Shown in pieces: positions 18,301 to 26,720 of a DNA stretch of 48,032 nt. A model generated the notes under the pieces. That model saw nothing but the letters and a program-made list of their open reading frames with translations, was not told the origin of the DNA and searched no databases. The stretch is from Bacteroidales bacterium (GTDB lineage Bacteria > Bacteroidota > Bacteroidia > Bacteroidales > WCHB1-69), in assembly GCA_024682995.1 (NCBI GenBank), contig JAIKYR010000150.1:1-48032 (forward strand). Direction: 5' to 3'. Both the position numbers and the translations under genes were made by a program. Position 1 is the stretch's first letter, and every line of letters begins with the position of its first letter.

Positions 18301-21300
18301 TAACGTCGTTTCCAGAGTACGTATAGGAGTTACTCGCACCATTATCATAGCTGATATAAAGATAACGACTAGTGTCACCAAGTCTGCCAATGTGCCAGCG
18401 ATTCATATTGCCATCATCTAAAAGTGTCCATAGGCTATCTCGTGACATATCTTCGAAATCGAATAAAACATGGTTTGTTCCTGTACTTCCATTGCCTACA
18501 ATGCTGTATGCGTTTTTTCCAAAAATTGCAGTGAAATTCGTATCTTGGGTCAACCTAATAGTACGAGGATTATCTGTGCTTCCGTCACTCCACTGTACGA
18601 AATGGTATCCATAATCAGGTGTGGCAGAAATTATTGCAGGACTTACATGAGTATAGACCCCAGCTCCACTAACTTTACCATATAGGGTGCTATCAGCAAC
18701 AGAGAGAATCACATTATAACTTCTTATTTTCTCAAACATCGGGAAACCTCCGTTAACACCTGCCGTATCCGCCACCCAATGCAGAAATATTCCTGCGGTG
18801 TCGTATGTGTCCACCCAAGCATTAAGAGCATCAAGGAGATTGCGATAATGGTTTTGTCCTACAGCAACACTATCCAATAAAGTAATACTGTCACCTACAA
18901 TTGAAAATGATGCTGTGTCATATGCGTGATAACCATAGTTGTAATCAGAGACCCCAATCATAGGATGTCTTGAATAATCAGCTAATCCATAGGAATTTGA
19001 AATAATTGAATTTAAAGGGGTACCCATAAGTGAACCTGAACGAGGACCACAAATCAAACCGTAACCAGAATCCATACAGAGGGATGTTACAGATGCGGTT
19101 ACTGTTCCTCCTGCATAACAATTTGAAACAACACGAGCTGATCTAGCCAATCCACCTACATACACAATGCCATTGACATCACCTATAGAATAACTATTCC
19201 ACACAGAATCAACACTTAAACAAAGACCTCCTGCGACACCAAAAAAATTGTTTGCTATCACACGGCAAGAGGAAAAACTATTCATGATAGTACCCGCTGC
19301 CCCACACAACCCAGCCGCCTCGGTTTTCGATTGTACAACACCTGATGAACTGCATGCATTGACAATGATGCCATCTGTGAGCCCAGATGTACTTAAATAT
19401 CCTGAATTCCATCCGACCAGCCCACCTACAGCATTGTCTCCCACTACAGTCCCCGACGAGTGACAATTGGTAACAGTTGAATTTTTAGCCATTCCTAATA
19501 ACAACCCACAGTATGAATTTCCTCGAACATAAGCATTTGAGATGTATATATTAGCAAAGTTACCCCCTTCAACTTCTCCAAACAAGCCTTGACTATCATG
19601 GGATTCATTAATATACAATCCACTAATCGTATTGTTTTTCCCATCAAAACTGCCTAAAAATCCATTTATGGCTTTCCAGGAGTACAGCCCTATGCTGACA
19701 TTATGGGTAAGAGAGACTGTCTTGCCTTCTAAATTATTGGCTGTTTGTCCATTCAGTCCATTTACCACGCTGGCCAACCATGCAAGACCTTCTGCTGAAG
19801 AAATAATCACATTCCCATCGGCATCCACACTATAACTTTCCGGTTGAGAGGTAACAATGTCAGTCCAATACGGCCTTTTGAAAATGTGGCTATATTCTTC
19901 GCTCCAACCTCCAAAATTGCTACTACTACAGATTGGACGTACTCGAAATATGTATATAGAATTTTCAACCAGACCCAATATGGTATCAGGCATATTAGTA
20001 GTTGTTTTTCTCACTATGTTAGCAGAATCTGCCGCATGGTATTCAATTTCCCAAGATGTGGCATCACTCATTTCACTCCATGACAACTCCACTCCATACT
20101 CGCTATTGTTGCCGAGAATATTCCGTGCGTTAAGATTCTGAATATTTGGGCATCTCACCAAATATTCAGGTCCTAATATAGGCATACCCTCATTGATTCC
20201 TACAGTATCATCCACCCATATTCTCAGGCCTGGGAGGTTATATTTCCTAACGCCTGCATTGAGAGCTTCCGTCAAATTGCTATGGTATTGATTGTCTGGT
20301 TCGAAAAAAACAGGTTGGATGAGGAAAAAGCCGCTGTCGGATTCGTCAAACCAGGTGTTGTCATAGAGTGCCAATGTTGATGATTGTGTTGCATTAGCAA
20401 AAGGAATATTACCATTACGATTTAGGTGACCATAGCAGTTTTCCACCACACCACTGCAATAGCTTGATATAGAGCTTTTCCGGTTTGCTGAACCCGTAAA
20501 GATACTTGCTGAATAACAGTTCCTTGTTTTCCCCCCTGTTCCCACTGCAAAAATACCAGAGGCATCAATGCCATTGCCTATTATACAACAATTTGAAGCA
20601 CAATTTATCACTAATTTCCCTCCCGAAACTGAGAAGGCAGCTGTTTGAGCTCCCCCTTCAATTCGACCTGACACAAAACAATTCATAATGGTATCGGCTC
20701 TTTCTGTTAATCCTGTCGCGGGGCCATTTTTGCGTTTTGAGTAGCAGTTCGTCAGGAAAATGTTTTTGAGGGTTTGATAGTGAGGACAATACATAGTATA
20801 ATAAGACACACTGAACAACGATGAAGCGTTGTTTTCCTCAATTGTGTACATACTGTCAATCCGATGTCCCTGTCCATCAAACACTCCTGAAAAATTAATA
20901 ATACTCTTCCATTTATATTGGCCAAGATTAATATCAGATGTTAAAACAACATAACGATCTTGTAAGAAACACCCCCACTCGTATGATTGAGAAAGTTTAG
21001 CCATCCACGCCAACCCTTCCACTGAGGAGATGGTCACATTTCCTAACGAGTCCTCCACATATCCTTCCGGTTGGCTGGTCACCACGTCCGTCCAATAGCG
21101 GGCTTCTGGCATCACTGTCACTTTTCGCCATGGACCATATTCGTTCATACTACATATAGGACGAATATACATGTCATACTCTCTGAAAGAGTGCAATCCG
21201 CATATATCTGTCATCGTGTCCTGAACAGTTATAAATGTACCAGACCCATGACTAAACCCTTTTAAACCATATTCCACCTGCCATTGGGTAGCATTGCCGT

Positions 21301-22951
21301 TCTCGTGCCAATCAAGGTGTATGGTGGTGGTATCCACCGACCAAGACAAATTGGAAACCATACGACAACCATTATTCTGGCTGATATTCAACTGGAATCC
21401 TGTATATATCACATTGCCTTGATACACCAATGTCAACGCATGAGAGGTGGATGTTACAGGATTGTTGATGGCATTTGGCAGAAATGCTGCCAACTGATTA
21501 CCCATAATACTATCATATACCGACACATTCTGATTTTCAAACGAAAGTACATCCAACACTAATTGTTTTGTGGAGTCAGCGGCGGCAAACACTATGGTAT
21601 TGTTGCAGTAGTTATTGTAGTTTGTGCCCGTATAGGCATTATGCCCCAACAAATGATAGAAATCCAACGGCTCATCCACCATAAATGTGCTGTTTCCCGC
21701 CATCTGTCCCAAAATAATGTTTCCAGTGCTATCGGGAACAATACCAATCAAAGCGGTTTGAGAGCTATTGTAATCATAGTTGCCTGGGGTGATGGAAGAT
21801 GTAAAATACCAACCATCATTATTGCCACTCCACCCAAAGTTAAAATGGAAGTAGTTGTCGTTGTACCCGTCACACACAAAACTATGGCCACCACTTCCCA
21901 AGCCACTATACAAAATTGGACTATTCGCATCAAGATTCTCGCGAAGCAAGGAATGCCATGCTGAATTCGAAAAGTTATCTTTTGCCACATAACTAATATT
22001 AGGACTGAAGCGGAAGAAATTAATCAGAGCGGCTCGGGCATCCATATCGAAAGAACCGCTTTCACTGGAATTATATTGCATGTTCACCGCCACCCCGCAG
22101 TCCCGAATCAACGTGGCCACCGCATTTACTTCATCTGCGGTACTGGTAGCCGTTAAGGCTGTCGGCATATTGGTGTAATCGTAATGCGCGCTGTCGTAGT
22201 TCACCGTCAGAGTGCCGTAATTACTGCTATAGCTATGGGTTCCACGACCATGGACGGGATATCCCCAGTAGTTTATAATCTGCGCCATAGCAGTAGCCAC
22301 GCAACCGGCAAGAGCGTGGCCACCAGGACCGTTGGCATCCATAGGACAAAGGTTGTTATAGTAGGGAGCCTGATTCCACGTGGTGATCAACAGCGGTCCC
22401 ACCGTTACGCCATTACGAGTGTTAATCGGCTGGCCGGATTTCAATCGTGTCCACTTGGTCTGGGTAGCGGGCTCGGGCTGGAGGATACTTTTCGCCACGG
22501 CCTCGATCTGCTTCTCGTAGTTGCCAAGCCAGCCTCGCACATGGGCGGGCATGTTCGCCACCACGAAATTGTTGTCGTAGGAATAGCCCAGGATTGGTTC
22601 CACGCGGTCGTCGGCCGCCACAATCACAAACCCCTTGGGTTGCAGGGCGAAGACGTAGTAGCAGTCGGTAATGGTGCCGGTGAGGCTGTCAGTGGCTTGG
22701 CCCGTATAGACTAATTGCATGGCCTGCTTCCGCACATCGCTGCTGCGGGTACCACCGCCACGTGTTCCCGTGCCCATGTGCATGAACGTGTAGCCCACGT
22801 CCAGGGCCTGTGCAGGTGTCACGTGCGTCTCTCGCTGCGCCACCGCATTGCGTACGTCGTATGCGGAGGTGTTTTCCTGCGCGATGAGGGTGGACGGGAG
22901 AAATGTTGCGATAATCAGAGTCAGAATGCTCCAAATGTATATTTTCTTCAT
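15359..22951 (-). CDS. Giant secreted C10 (streptopain-like) cysteine protease with repeats and T9SS type A sorting domain
   Basis: The 2530-residue product has a signal peptide ending near LIAQE and a Spi/C10 propeptide (about 28-165, including GFVIVAADDRVEPILGYSYD). The C10 peptidase domain has catalytic Cys217 in ALAGCVATAMAQIINYWGYP and His356 in GGHSFVCDGYND, then FNFGWSG. Downstream are two Fn3 plus GLUG-like beta-helix modules (about 530-1260, each introduced by YWTD(I/V)VTSQPE), InlB/Listeria-Bacteroides-type units (HFVQWSDGSTDNPR and RFLGWHDGNTDNPR) and a jelly-roll. Then come eleven 49-residue tandem repeats (DNA 15800-17464), a degenerate twelfth, and a sorting domain (VYPNPTNGIVNVQ to KKVVKQ). 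It is convergent with sbcC (4-nt gap). Active enzyme is plausible; its targets cannot be read from the sequence. Confidence 0.9.
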   Translation of the reverse strand: MKKIYIWSILTLIIATFLPSTLIAQENTSAYDVRNAVAQRETHVTPAQALDVGYTFMHMGTGTRGGGTRSSDVRKQAMQLVYTGQATDSLTGTITDCYYVFALQPKGFVIVAADDRVEPILGYSYDNNFVVANMPAHVRGWLGNYEKQIEAVAKSILQPEPATQTKWTRLKSGQPINTRNGVTVGPLLITTWNQAPYYNNLCPMDANGPGGHALAGCVATAMAQIINYWGYPVHGRGTHSYSSNYGTLTVNYDSAHYDYTNMPTALTATSTADEVNAVATLIRDCGVAVNMQYNSSESGSFDMDARAALINFFRFSPNISYVAKDNFSNSAWHSLLRENLDANSPILYSGLGSGGHSFVCDGYNDNYFHFNFGWSGNNDGWYFTSSITPGNYDYNSSQTALIGIVPDSTGNIILGQMAGNSTFMVDEPLDFYHLLGHNAYTGTNYNNYCNNTIVFAAADSTKQLVLDVLSFENQNVSVYDSIMGNQLAAFLPNAINNPVTSTSHALTLVYQGNVIYTGFQLNISQNNGCRMVSNLSWSVDTTTIHLDWHENGNATQWQVEYGLKGFSHGSGTFITVQDTMTDICGLHSFREYDMYIRPICSMNEYGPWRKVTVMPEARYWTDVVTSQPEGYVEDSLGNVTISSVEGLAWMAKLSQSYEWGCFLQDRYVVLTSDINLGQYKWKSIINFSGVFDGQGHRIDSMYTIEENNASSLFSVSYYTMYCPHYQTLKNIFLTNCYSKRKNGPATGLTERADTIMNCFVSGRIEGGAQTAAFSVSGGKLVINCASNCCIIGNGIDASGIFAVGTGGKTRNCYSASIFTGSANRKSSISSYCSGVVENCYGHLNRNGNIPFANATQSSTLALYDNTWFDESDSGFFLIQPVFFEPDNQYHSNLTEALNAGVRKYNLPGLRIWVDDTVGINEGMPILGPEYLVRCPNIQNLNARNILGNNSEYGVELSWSEMSDATSWEIEYHAADSANIVRKTTTNMPDTILGLVENSIYIFRVRPICSSSNFGGWSEEYSHIFKRPYWTDIVTSQPESYSVDADGNVIISSAEGLAWLASVVNGLNGQTANNLEGKTVSLTHNVSIGLYSWKAINGFLGSFDGKNNTISGLYINESHDSQGLFGEVEGGNFANIYISNAYVRGNSYCGLLLGMAKNSTVTNCHSSGTVVGDNAVGGLVGWNSGYLSTSGLTDGIIVNACSSSGVVQSKTEAAGLCGAAGTIMNSFSSCRVIANNFFGVAGGLCLSVDSVWNSYSIGDVNGIVYVGGLARSARVVSNCYAGGTVTASVTSLCMDSGYGLICGPRSGSLMGTPLNSIISNSYGLADYSRHPMIGVSDYNYGYHAYDTASFSIVGDSITLLDSVAVGQNHYRNLLDALNAWVDTYDTAGIFLHWVADTAGVNGGFPMFEKIRSYNVILSVADSTLYGKVSGAGVYTHVSPAIISATPDYGYHFVQWSDGSTDNPRTIRLTQDTNFTAIFGKNAYSIVGNGSTGTNHVLFDFEDMSRDSLWTLLDDGNMNRWHIGRLGDTSRYLYISYDNGASNSYTYSGNDVIVTYTSPFMLAAGPCNYSFDCHSGIYDYFNAYLIPITFSISTDVWQLPNDVLFLGQSFNNLNWTRQSGQKIISASGLYYLCFRWVKNPSGVGSDQASAIDNIQIYNTVLPEYCSRGYVLGSDTVPYLDTVTLTAVPYEGYRFLGWHDGNTDNPRSVVATADMSYVATFECIPYNVSDSIVACGSYTWHDSIYTTSTLLVESFTSQAGCDSIVTHHLTIYPLASENVNVSICENDLPYTFHFGDRDTIFEVGTPPFSTLNFKLSTIHGCDSIITLNLTINHGTHNVETETACESFMWHGVTYTTSGVYTYEYTNATGCASVDTLYLIVNHGTHNVEIETACESFTWHVVEFFTWISIGFPIWHDIELSTSGTYTYEYTNAVGCASVDTLHLTVNYGTHNVETETACESFTWHGQTYTSSGTYTHAYTNATGCASVDTLKLIVNHGTHNVETETACESFTWHGQTYTSSGTYTHAYTNTDGCASVDTLKLTVNYGTHNVETETACESFTWHGQTYTTSGTYTHAYTNTNGCASMDTLKLTVNYGTHNVETETACESFTWHGQTYTSSGTYTYAYTNTDGCASVDTLKLTVNHGTHNVETEAACESFTWRGHTYTSSGTFTYAYTNTNGCASVDTLHLTVNYGTHNVETETACESFTWHGQTYTSSGTYTHVYTNAIGCASVDTLKLTVNHGTHNVETETACESFTWHGQTYTSSGTYTHAYTNTNGCASVDTLYLTVSYGTHNVETEIACESFTWHGQTYTSSGTYTHAYTNAAGCASVDTLKLTVNHGTHNVETETACESFTWHGMTYTTSGTYTHVYTNTNGCASMDTLKLTVNPTRDAEFTISCPDSCYVWNDQTYCASGDYTQTLQTVHGCDSVVTLHLTITVGIDDHNTFDFKVYPNPTNGIVNVQFTNHNSPITQIQVFDIYGKLVGVVETLRATSLQTGTSAQTQIDLSRYANGVYFIKVVADGNVIGVKKVVKQ
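15476..15507 (-). repeat. 32-bp perfect palindrome in coding sequence
   Basis: The sequence TTGTAGAGACGTTGCG is followed directly by its exact reverse complement. It is read in frame as VETLRATSLQ inside the T9SS sorting domain of the C10 protease. Confidence 0.9.
15800..17464 (-). repeat. Eleven-unit in-frame tandem array, 147 bp per unit
   Basis: Ten units are 49 residues and one is 65. The typical unit opens with GTHNVETETACESFTWHGQT and closes with ASVDTLKLTVN, with two cysteines per unit (ACESF, GCASV). Units differ at only a few positions and share the first residue as H or Y. The second unit from the N-terminal side (near 17170-17318) carries a 16-residue insertion. Confidence 0.9.
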
Positions 22952-23262
22952 TGCATGTTTATTTTTTCCCTTATAAAAACGTAAACTTCCGTTATTTGCA
23001 CTTAAGGTTCTCGACTATCTGTAGTACTTATAAGAACGCCCACGATATTCTCGTGAGCGTTTATAGCTTTACTAAAGTTGTACTGAATTGTGAAATTCCC
23101 AGAACCAAGTTAGCGAAAACGCTTTATATCAATATGTTAAATTGTCAGTTTTATTCTTCTATAATCTTTAGATTTGGTAAAAATTGGGGGACATATAATA
23201 GCATCACTGATTCCCTATCATTATACTGTCCATAATCGTCTTCTTTTACAAGGGCAAAGATA
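22952..23262 (-). promoter_or_regulatory. Promoter and unusually long leader of the C10 protease gene
   Basis: The only TAnnTTTG match on this strand is TATCTTTG at 23255-23262, leaving a leader of about 300 nt before ATG 22951. The leader contains hairpins at 23037-23059 (9 bp) and 23112-23123 (AGCG-AAAA-CGCT). No gene is supported in this gap. No recognised riboswitch was identified. Confidence 0.4.
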
Positions 23263-23283
23263 CATTTTTTCTTCATACAACAC

Positions 23284-23311
23284 GAAGAGGCGCAGAATTT
23301 TGCGCCTCTTC
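23284..23311 (-). terminator. Probable terminator of the oxidoreductase gene
   Basis: GAAGAGGCGCA (23284-23294) and TGCGCCTCTTC (23301-23311) form an 11-bp stem with a 6-nt loop. It lies about 50 nt past the oxidoreductase stop and upstream of the C10 promoter. No good T tract follows on either strand, so this is a probable rather than certain terminator. Confidence 0.55.
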
Positions 23312-23360
23312 TGTTTGGATATAAAAACATTATCCTATAGGGACATATTCCATGATGTTC

Positions 23361-26300
23361 CTATTGGAACGCATTCTCGCTTAACCCGTCGCCGCTGATG
23401 GCCAGACGCGACATGTAGGACGGGGCCTCCTTGCCGAGGTACTTGTCCACGTAAATCTTGGCCAAGTACTGACCCAGCATGAAGCCGTGGCCGCGCATAC
23501 CCACCAAGAGGCCGTGCTCCGGATCCACGATGTAGCGAGGCTCGGTGTAGTAGCCCGCCCACGTGGCCTGGAAGCTCACGTTCTTGAGCTGCGGAATCCA
23601 GTCGATGAACATCTCGGCACACACCTGCAGGAAGTCCTGCGTGTTGTACTTCAGCTCCTTGCCGGCCTGCAACTGCTCCGTTGCGGGCGACGCACACCCG
23701 ATAATCTGGCCTGTTTCGGCAAACTGCTGGCCATACACGGCCGAGAATCCTTTGTATTTCCGACGGTCGATGAGCATATCCAGCGAGTCGCCATCCTTGC
23801 CCAGCATCGGCAGGCGGTGCGTGATGAAAGCCTGATGCTTGATGGGGTACAGACCCAGATACATGCCCAGCTGCTCCGCAAACTTGTTGGCACTCGGTCC
23901 CAACGAGTTGACGAAATGCTCGCAATGGTACTCCACAAATTCCTTATCGTGCGTGAACACCAAGGCCATGAAGCCTTTCGCCGTCTTCTGCACCTCCACT
24001 AATTTAGTATCTTCCAGCAGCACGCCACCATGCTCGATGGCAATATTGCGGATGTAGTTGATGGTAGGGCCGGGCGTGGCCTGCCAGCACGCGTTGGTGA
24101 TGCAGGCCGCCTGATAGGTGTTCAGGTTCGGGTTGAAATATGGAGAGACTTCTTTCACGAAATCCTTTTTGTCAACCATATAGCCATCGCTCCACTCCAA
24201 GGATTTCTCCAAAGCCTTATAGTTGGCCTCATCGTGGGCAAATCCCACATAGCGGGTGGGCTTGTAGTTGATGTTGGTCACCTTCTGGATCTCCTCAAAG
24301 ATCACGCGGTTGTGCTCGGCGATGTCGGCGATTTCCGGCACCGAGAAGCTGGGACGTCCGCCGCCGATGCAGCGCCATGAAGAGCCTCTTTCGGCGTTGC
24401 AGAGCACCACCTTCTTGCCAGCCTCGGCAAAATAGCGGAACAGGCCGCTGCCCGTGATGCCGCCACCGGCCACAAACACGTCGCACTCCACCTTACGGGT
24501 GGGTGTGCCGTTCACGTTGGTGACGAAGGTTGCGGGCTTGTCGCTCGGACAAAGTTCGCCGATATTGAGCTGCGAAGAGAGCGGGCCACGCGGAGTGGCG
24601 TCACCCACCACCTCCACGCCGTAGCCAGCCAGCAACTGCTTCACACGCGGGATGCAGCGCTTGCCACGACACGGACCCATACCGATGCGCGTGATGTGCT
24701 TAAGTTCGTCCACAGAGATGATCTTCTTGCCCTTCACCGCCGCCAAGATGGTTTCGATGTTCACATCGTCGCAATGGCAAACGTACGCAGGCGCATGGTC
24801 AGCACCGTCCGCCTTCTCCCAGTGTATCGGCTGGGGATAGCGTTCTTTCAACACAAAGCCGGTAACCTCAACCAGGGCCTCGCCTTCGATAGTGAGCGCC
24901 TTAACGCGGGCCACATTGGTCTTGTTAGCCCCCTTGGTGATCTTCTCAATCACACCCTCGCCCACCTTCTCGCCATTGTCATTGACCAGATAGACCTCTG
25001 CATTCTCCTCCGCATCATACTCAAACGGCAGGAAAAGCCAGTTCTTGGGTATGTTGTAGCCAAACAGTGCCAGACCGGGACAGTGGTTTACGCACTTCAT
25101 ACAGCCGATGCACTTGTCGTAATCGATTTGCGGCACCGTGTTGGTCGCCAGCTTGGTGATAGCCCCTTGCGGACAGGCAAAGGAGCAGGGGTTGCAGGCA
25201 AAGCCGTAAATACAGTCGGCCATGACGAAGGGTTTGTTCAGGCGGTCGCCGACAGGGCGGTTGGGTTTCTCCAGCACGCGCACAGGATGCTGTTGGGAAT
25301 CAGCGTAGTCCTTGGTCACGGCGAGGTAGTCGTCGTAATTGAAGCGCACATTCATCTGCTGGGCGATCTCCATGGCGGCCTGCTTGCCGCGGAGCACGGC
25401 ACACGTGCCCTCGCCCACGCGGGTGGCGTCACCCACACCGAAAGTGTTGAGGCCGAACGTGACCTTGCCCTTCTCCAAAATCAGGTTGTCGGGTTTCAGA
25501 CCCGTACAAATATTGATTAAATCGATGTCTTTGATAATCTGCTCGGTGCCAGGCACGGGTTTGAAGTTCTTGCACTCGGCAATCACTGCACCGATAACGC
25601 CAGTATGGTCCTCATTGGGGATAGCCTTCAGCAGCGTGTGAGAGGTGATGATGGGGATACCGAGACGGCGCACGCGGTTGGCCTGCACAGGGAAACCGCC
25701 CTCGTGGTCCATAGCTTCCACGATAGCCACCACCTGCGCACCCGCCTGCATGGCCTGGTAAGAGGTGAGGTAGCCGATGTTGCCGGCTCCGATGGTGAGG
25801 ATGCGCTTACCGAGCAGCGTGTGCTGCAGGTTCATCATCTTCTGCACCACGGCAGCCGTGTAAACGCCCGGCAAGTCATCATTCTCAAAGGTGGGCATGA
25901 ATGGGAACGCACCCGTAGCCACCACCAAGTAGTTGGCGTCCACAAAGAAGATGCTGTTGTCCTCCATATTCTTGACAGCCACGCGTTTGCCTTCCAGAAT
26001 ATCCCATACGGTGCTGTTGAGCATGATGCCGGAGTGGTCATCGCCGGCCAAGGTTTTAGCAATGTCGAAGCCACGCATACCACCGTATTTCTGCTCTTTC
26101 TCAAAGAAGAAGAACTGGTGGGTCTGCATAGTGAACTGACCGCCGATGCGGTCGTTGTTGTCGATGACGATATTGGGGATTTTCAACTTGTTGAGTTCCT
26201 CACGGCAGGCAAGTCCGGCAGGGCCGGCACCGATGATCACCACTTCTGTCTTGTATATTTTGGGAGCTTGAGTGTTGCCCTCGCCCGATGCTGTCGGGAT

Positions 26301-26591
26301 GTAGTTGTGGGCGATCTCCTCCACTTTCTTCACGCCATCGACCTTGGTGATGCAGATGCGCTTCACCTCTCCATCGACGAGCATTTCGCAGGCACCGCAT
26401 TTGCCGATGCCGCAGTCCATACTGCGTTCGCGGCCTTTGAGACTGTGGCTGTGTATCGGGAACCCGGCCTGGTGTAAGGCGGCGGCTATCGTGTAGCCCT
26501 TCTGAGCCTTAACTTGCTGGCCCTTATATTCAAATGTGACGACATCTCCCTCGGGGATATCTAAAATAGGATGGTTTTTGATTGCGTACAT
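23361..26591 (-). CDS. Multi-cofactor FAD oxidoreductase, single-chain HcnABC/sarcosine-oxidase-like fusion
   Basis: The 1076-residue protein has, in order: a 2Fe-2S domain like HcnA (residues 1-105, with Cys60, Cys65, Cys68 and Cys80); an FAD/NAD(P)-binding pyridine nucleotide-disulfide type domain like HcnB (from about 112, GAGPAG at 121, second GAGNIGYL near 268); a bacterial ferredoxin insert (about 460-510, CNPCSFACPQ and CIGCMKCVNHCPG); a BFD-like 2Fe-2S module (CHCDD near 603, then GPCRGKRC); and a D-amino-acid-oxidase/HcnC-like FAD domain (from about 700, FVAGGGITGSGLF). Family members of this kind oxidise amino or imino acids: sarcosine, proline, hydroxyproline, opines or glycine. 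The true substrate cannot be read here. No T9SS signal or signal peptide is present, so it should be cytoplasmic. The promoter is at 26635-26666. Confidence 0.85.
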   Translation of the reverse strand: MYAIKNHPILDIPEGDVVTFEYKGQQVKAQKGYTIAAALHQAGFPIHSHSLKGRERSMDCGIGKCGACEMLVDGEVKRICITKVDGVKKVEEIAHNYIPTASGEGNTQAPKIYKTEVVIIGAGPAGLACREELNKLKIPNIVIDNNDRIGGQFTMQTHQFFFFEKEQKYGGMRGFDIAKTLAGDDHSGIMLNSTVWDILEGKRVAVKNMEDNSIFFVDANYLVVATGAFPFMPTFENDDLPGVYTAAVVQKMMNLQHTLLGKRILTIGAGNIGYLTSYQAMQAGAQVVAIVEAMDHEGGFPVQANRVRRLGIPIITSHTLLKAIPNEDHTGVIGAVIAECKNFKPVPGTEQIIKDIDLINICTGLKPDNLILEKGKVTFGLNTFGVGDATRVGEGTCAVLRGKQAAMEIAQQMNVRFNYDDYLAVTKDYADSQQHPVRVLEKPNRPVGDRLNKPFVMADCIYGFACNPCSFACPQGAITKLATNTVPQIDYDKCIGCMKCVNHCPGLALFGYNIPKNWLFLPFEYDAEENAEVYLVNDNGEKVGEGVIEKITKGANKTNVARVKALTIEGEALVEVTGFVLKERYPQPIHWEKADGADHAPAYVCHCDDVNIETILAAVKGKKIISVDELKHITRIGMGPCRGKRCIPRVKQLLAGYGVEVVGDATPRGPLSSQLNIGELCPSDKPATFVTNVNGTPTRKVECDVFVAGGGITGSGLFRYFAEAGKKVVLCNAERGSSWRCIGGGRPSFSVPEIADIAEHNRVIFEEIQKVTNINYKPTRYVGFAHDEANYKALEKSLEWSDGYMVDKKDFVKEVSPYFNPNLNTYQAACITNACWQATPGPTINYIRNIAIEHGGVLLEDTKLVEVQKTAKGFMALVFTHDKEFVEYHCEHFVNSLGPSANKFAEQLGMYLGLYPIKHQAFITHRLPMLGKDGDSLDMLIDRRKYKGFSAVYGQQFAETGQIIGCASPATEQLQAGKELKYNTQDFLQVCAEMFIDWIPQLKNVSFQATWAGYYTEPRYIVDPEHGLLVGMRGHGFMLGQYLAKIYVDKYLGKEAPSYMSRLAISGDGLSENAFQ

Positions 26592-26602
26592 ATCATTACA
26601 TT

Positions 26603-26619
26603 TTATTGTAATACAATAA
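26603..26619 (-). promoter_or_regulatory. Inverted repeat between promoter and start of the oxidoreductase gene
   Basis: TTATTGTA and TACAATAA flank one base (8-1-8). The repeat lies in the short 5' leader between the -7 box and ATG 26591. It may be an operator or an mRNA hairpin; its regulator is unknown. Confidence 0.4.
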
Positions 26620-26634
26620 TTTATCTTTCGTATT

Positions 26635-26666
26635 CAAAGATAGGTAAAGAAGCGCAAATATACAAA
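26635..26666 (-). promoter_or_regulatory. Putative promoter of the oxidoreductase gene
   Basis: On the minus strand TTTG (26663-26666) and TATCTTTG (26635-26642) are 20 nt apart, fitting the Bacteroidota consensus. The 26592-26720 gap otherwise contains nothing recognised. Confidence 0.55.
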
Positions 26667-26720
26667 AATCTTTTCTCACGCGGACCGGATTTCGGGAGTT
26701 GGACGCTAACCATTCACTGC

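Noticed and set aside
23284..23311. Hairpin as an attachment site or small RNA
   Set aside because: Position just past the oxidoreductase stop fits a terminator, and nothing indicates an independent RNA.
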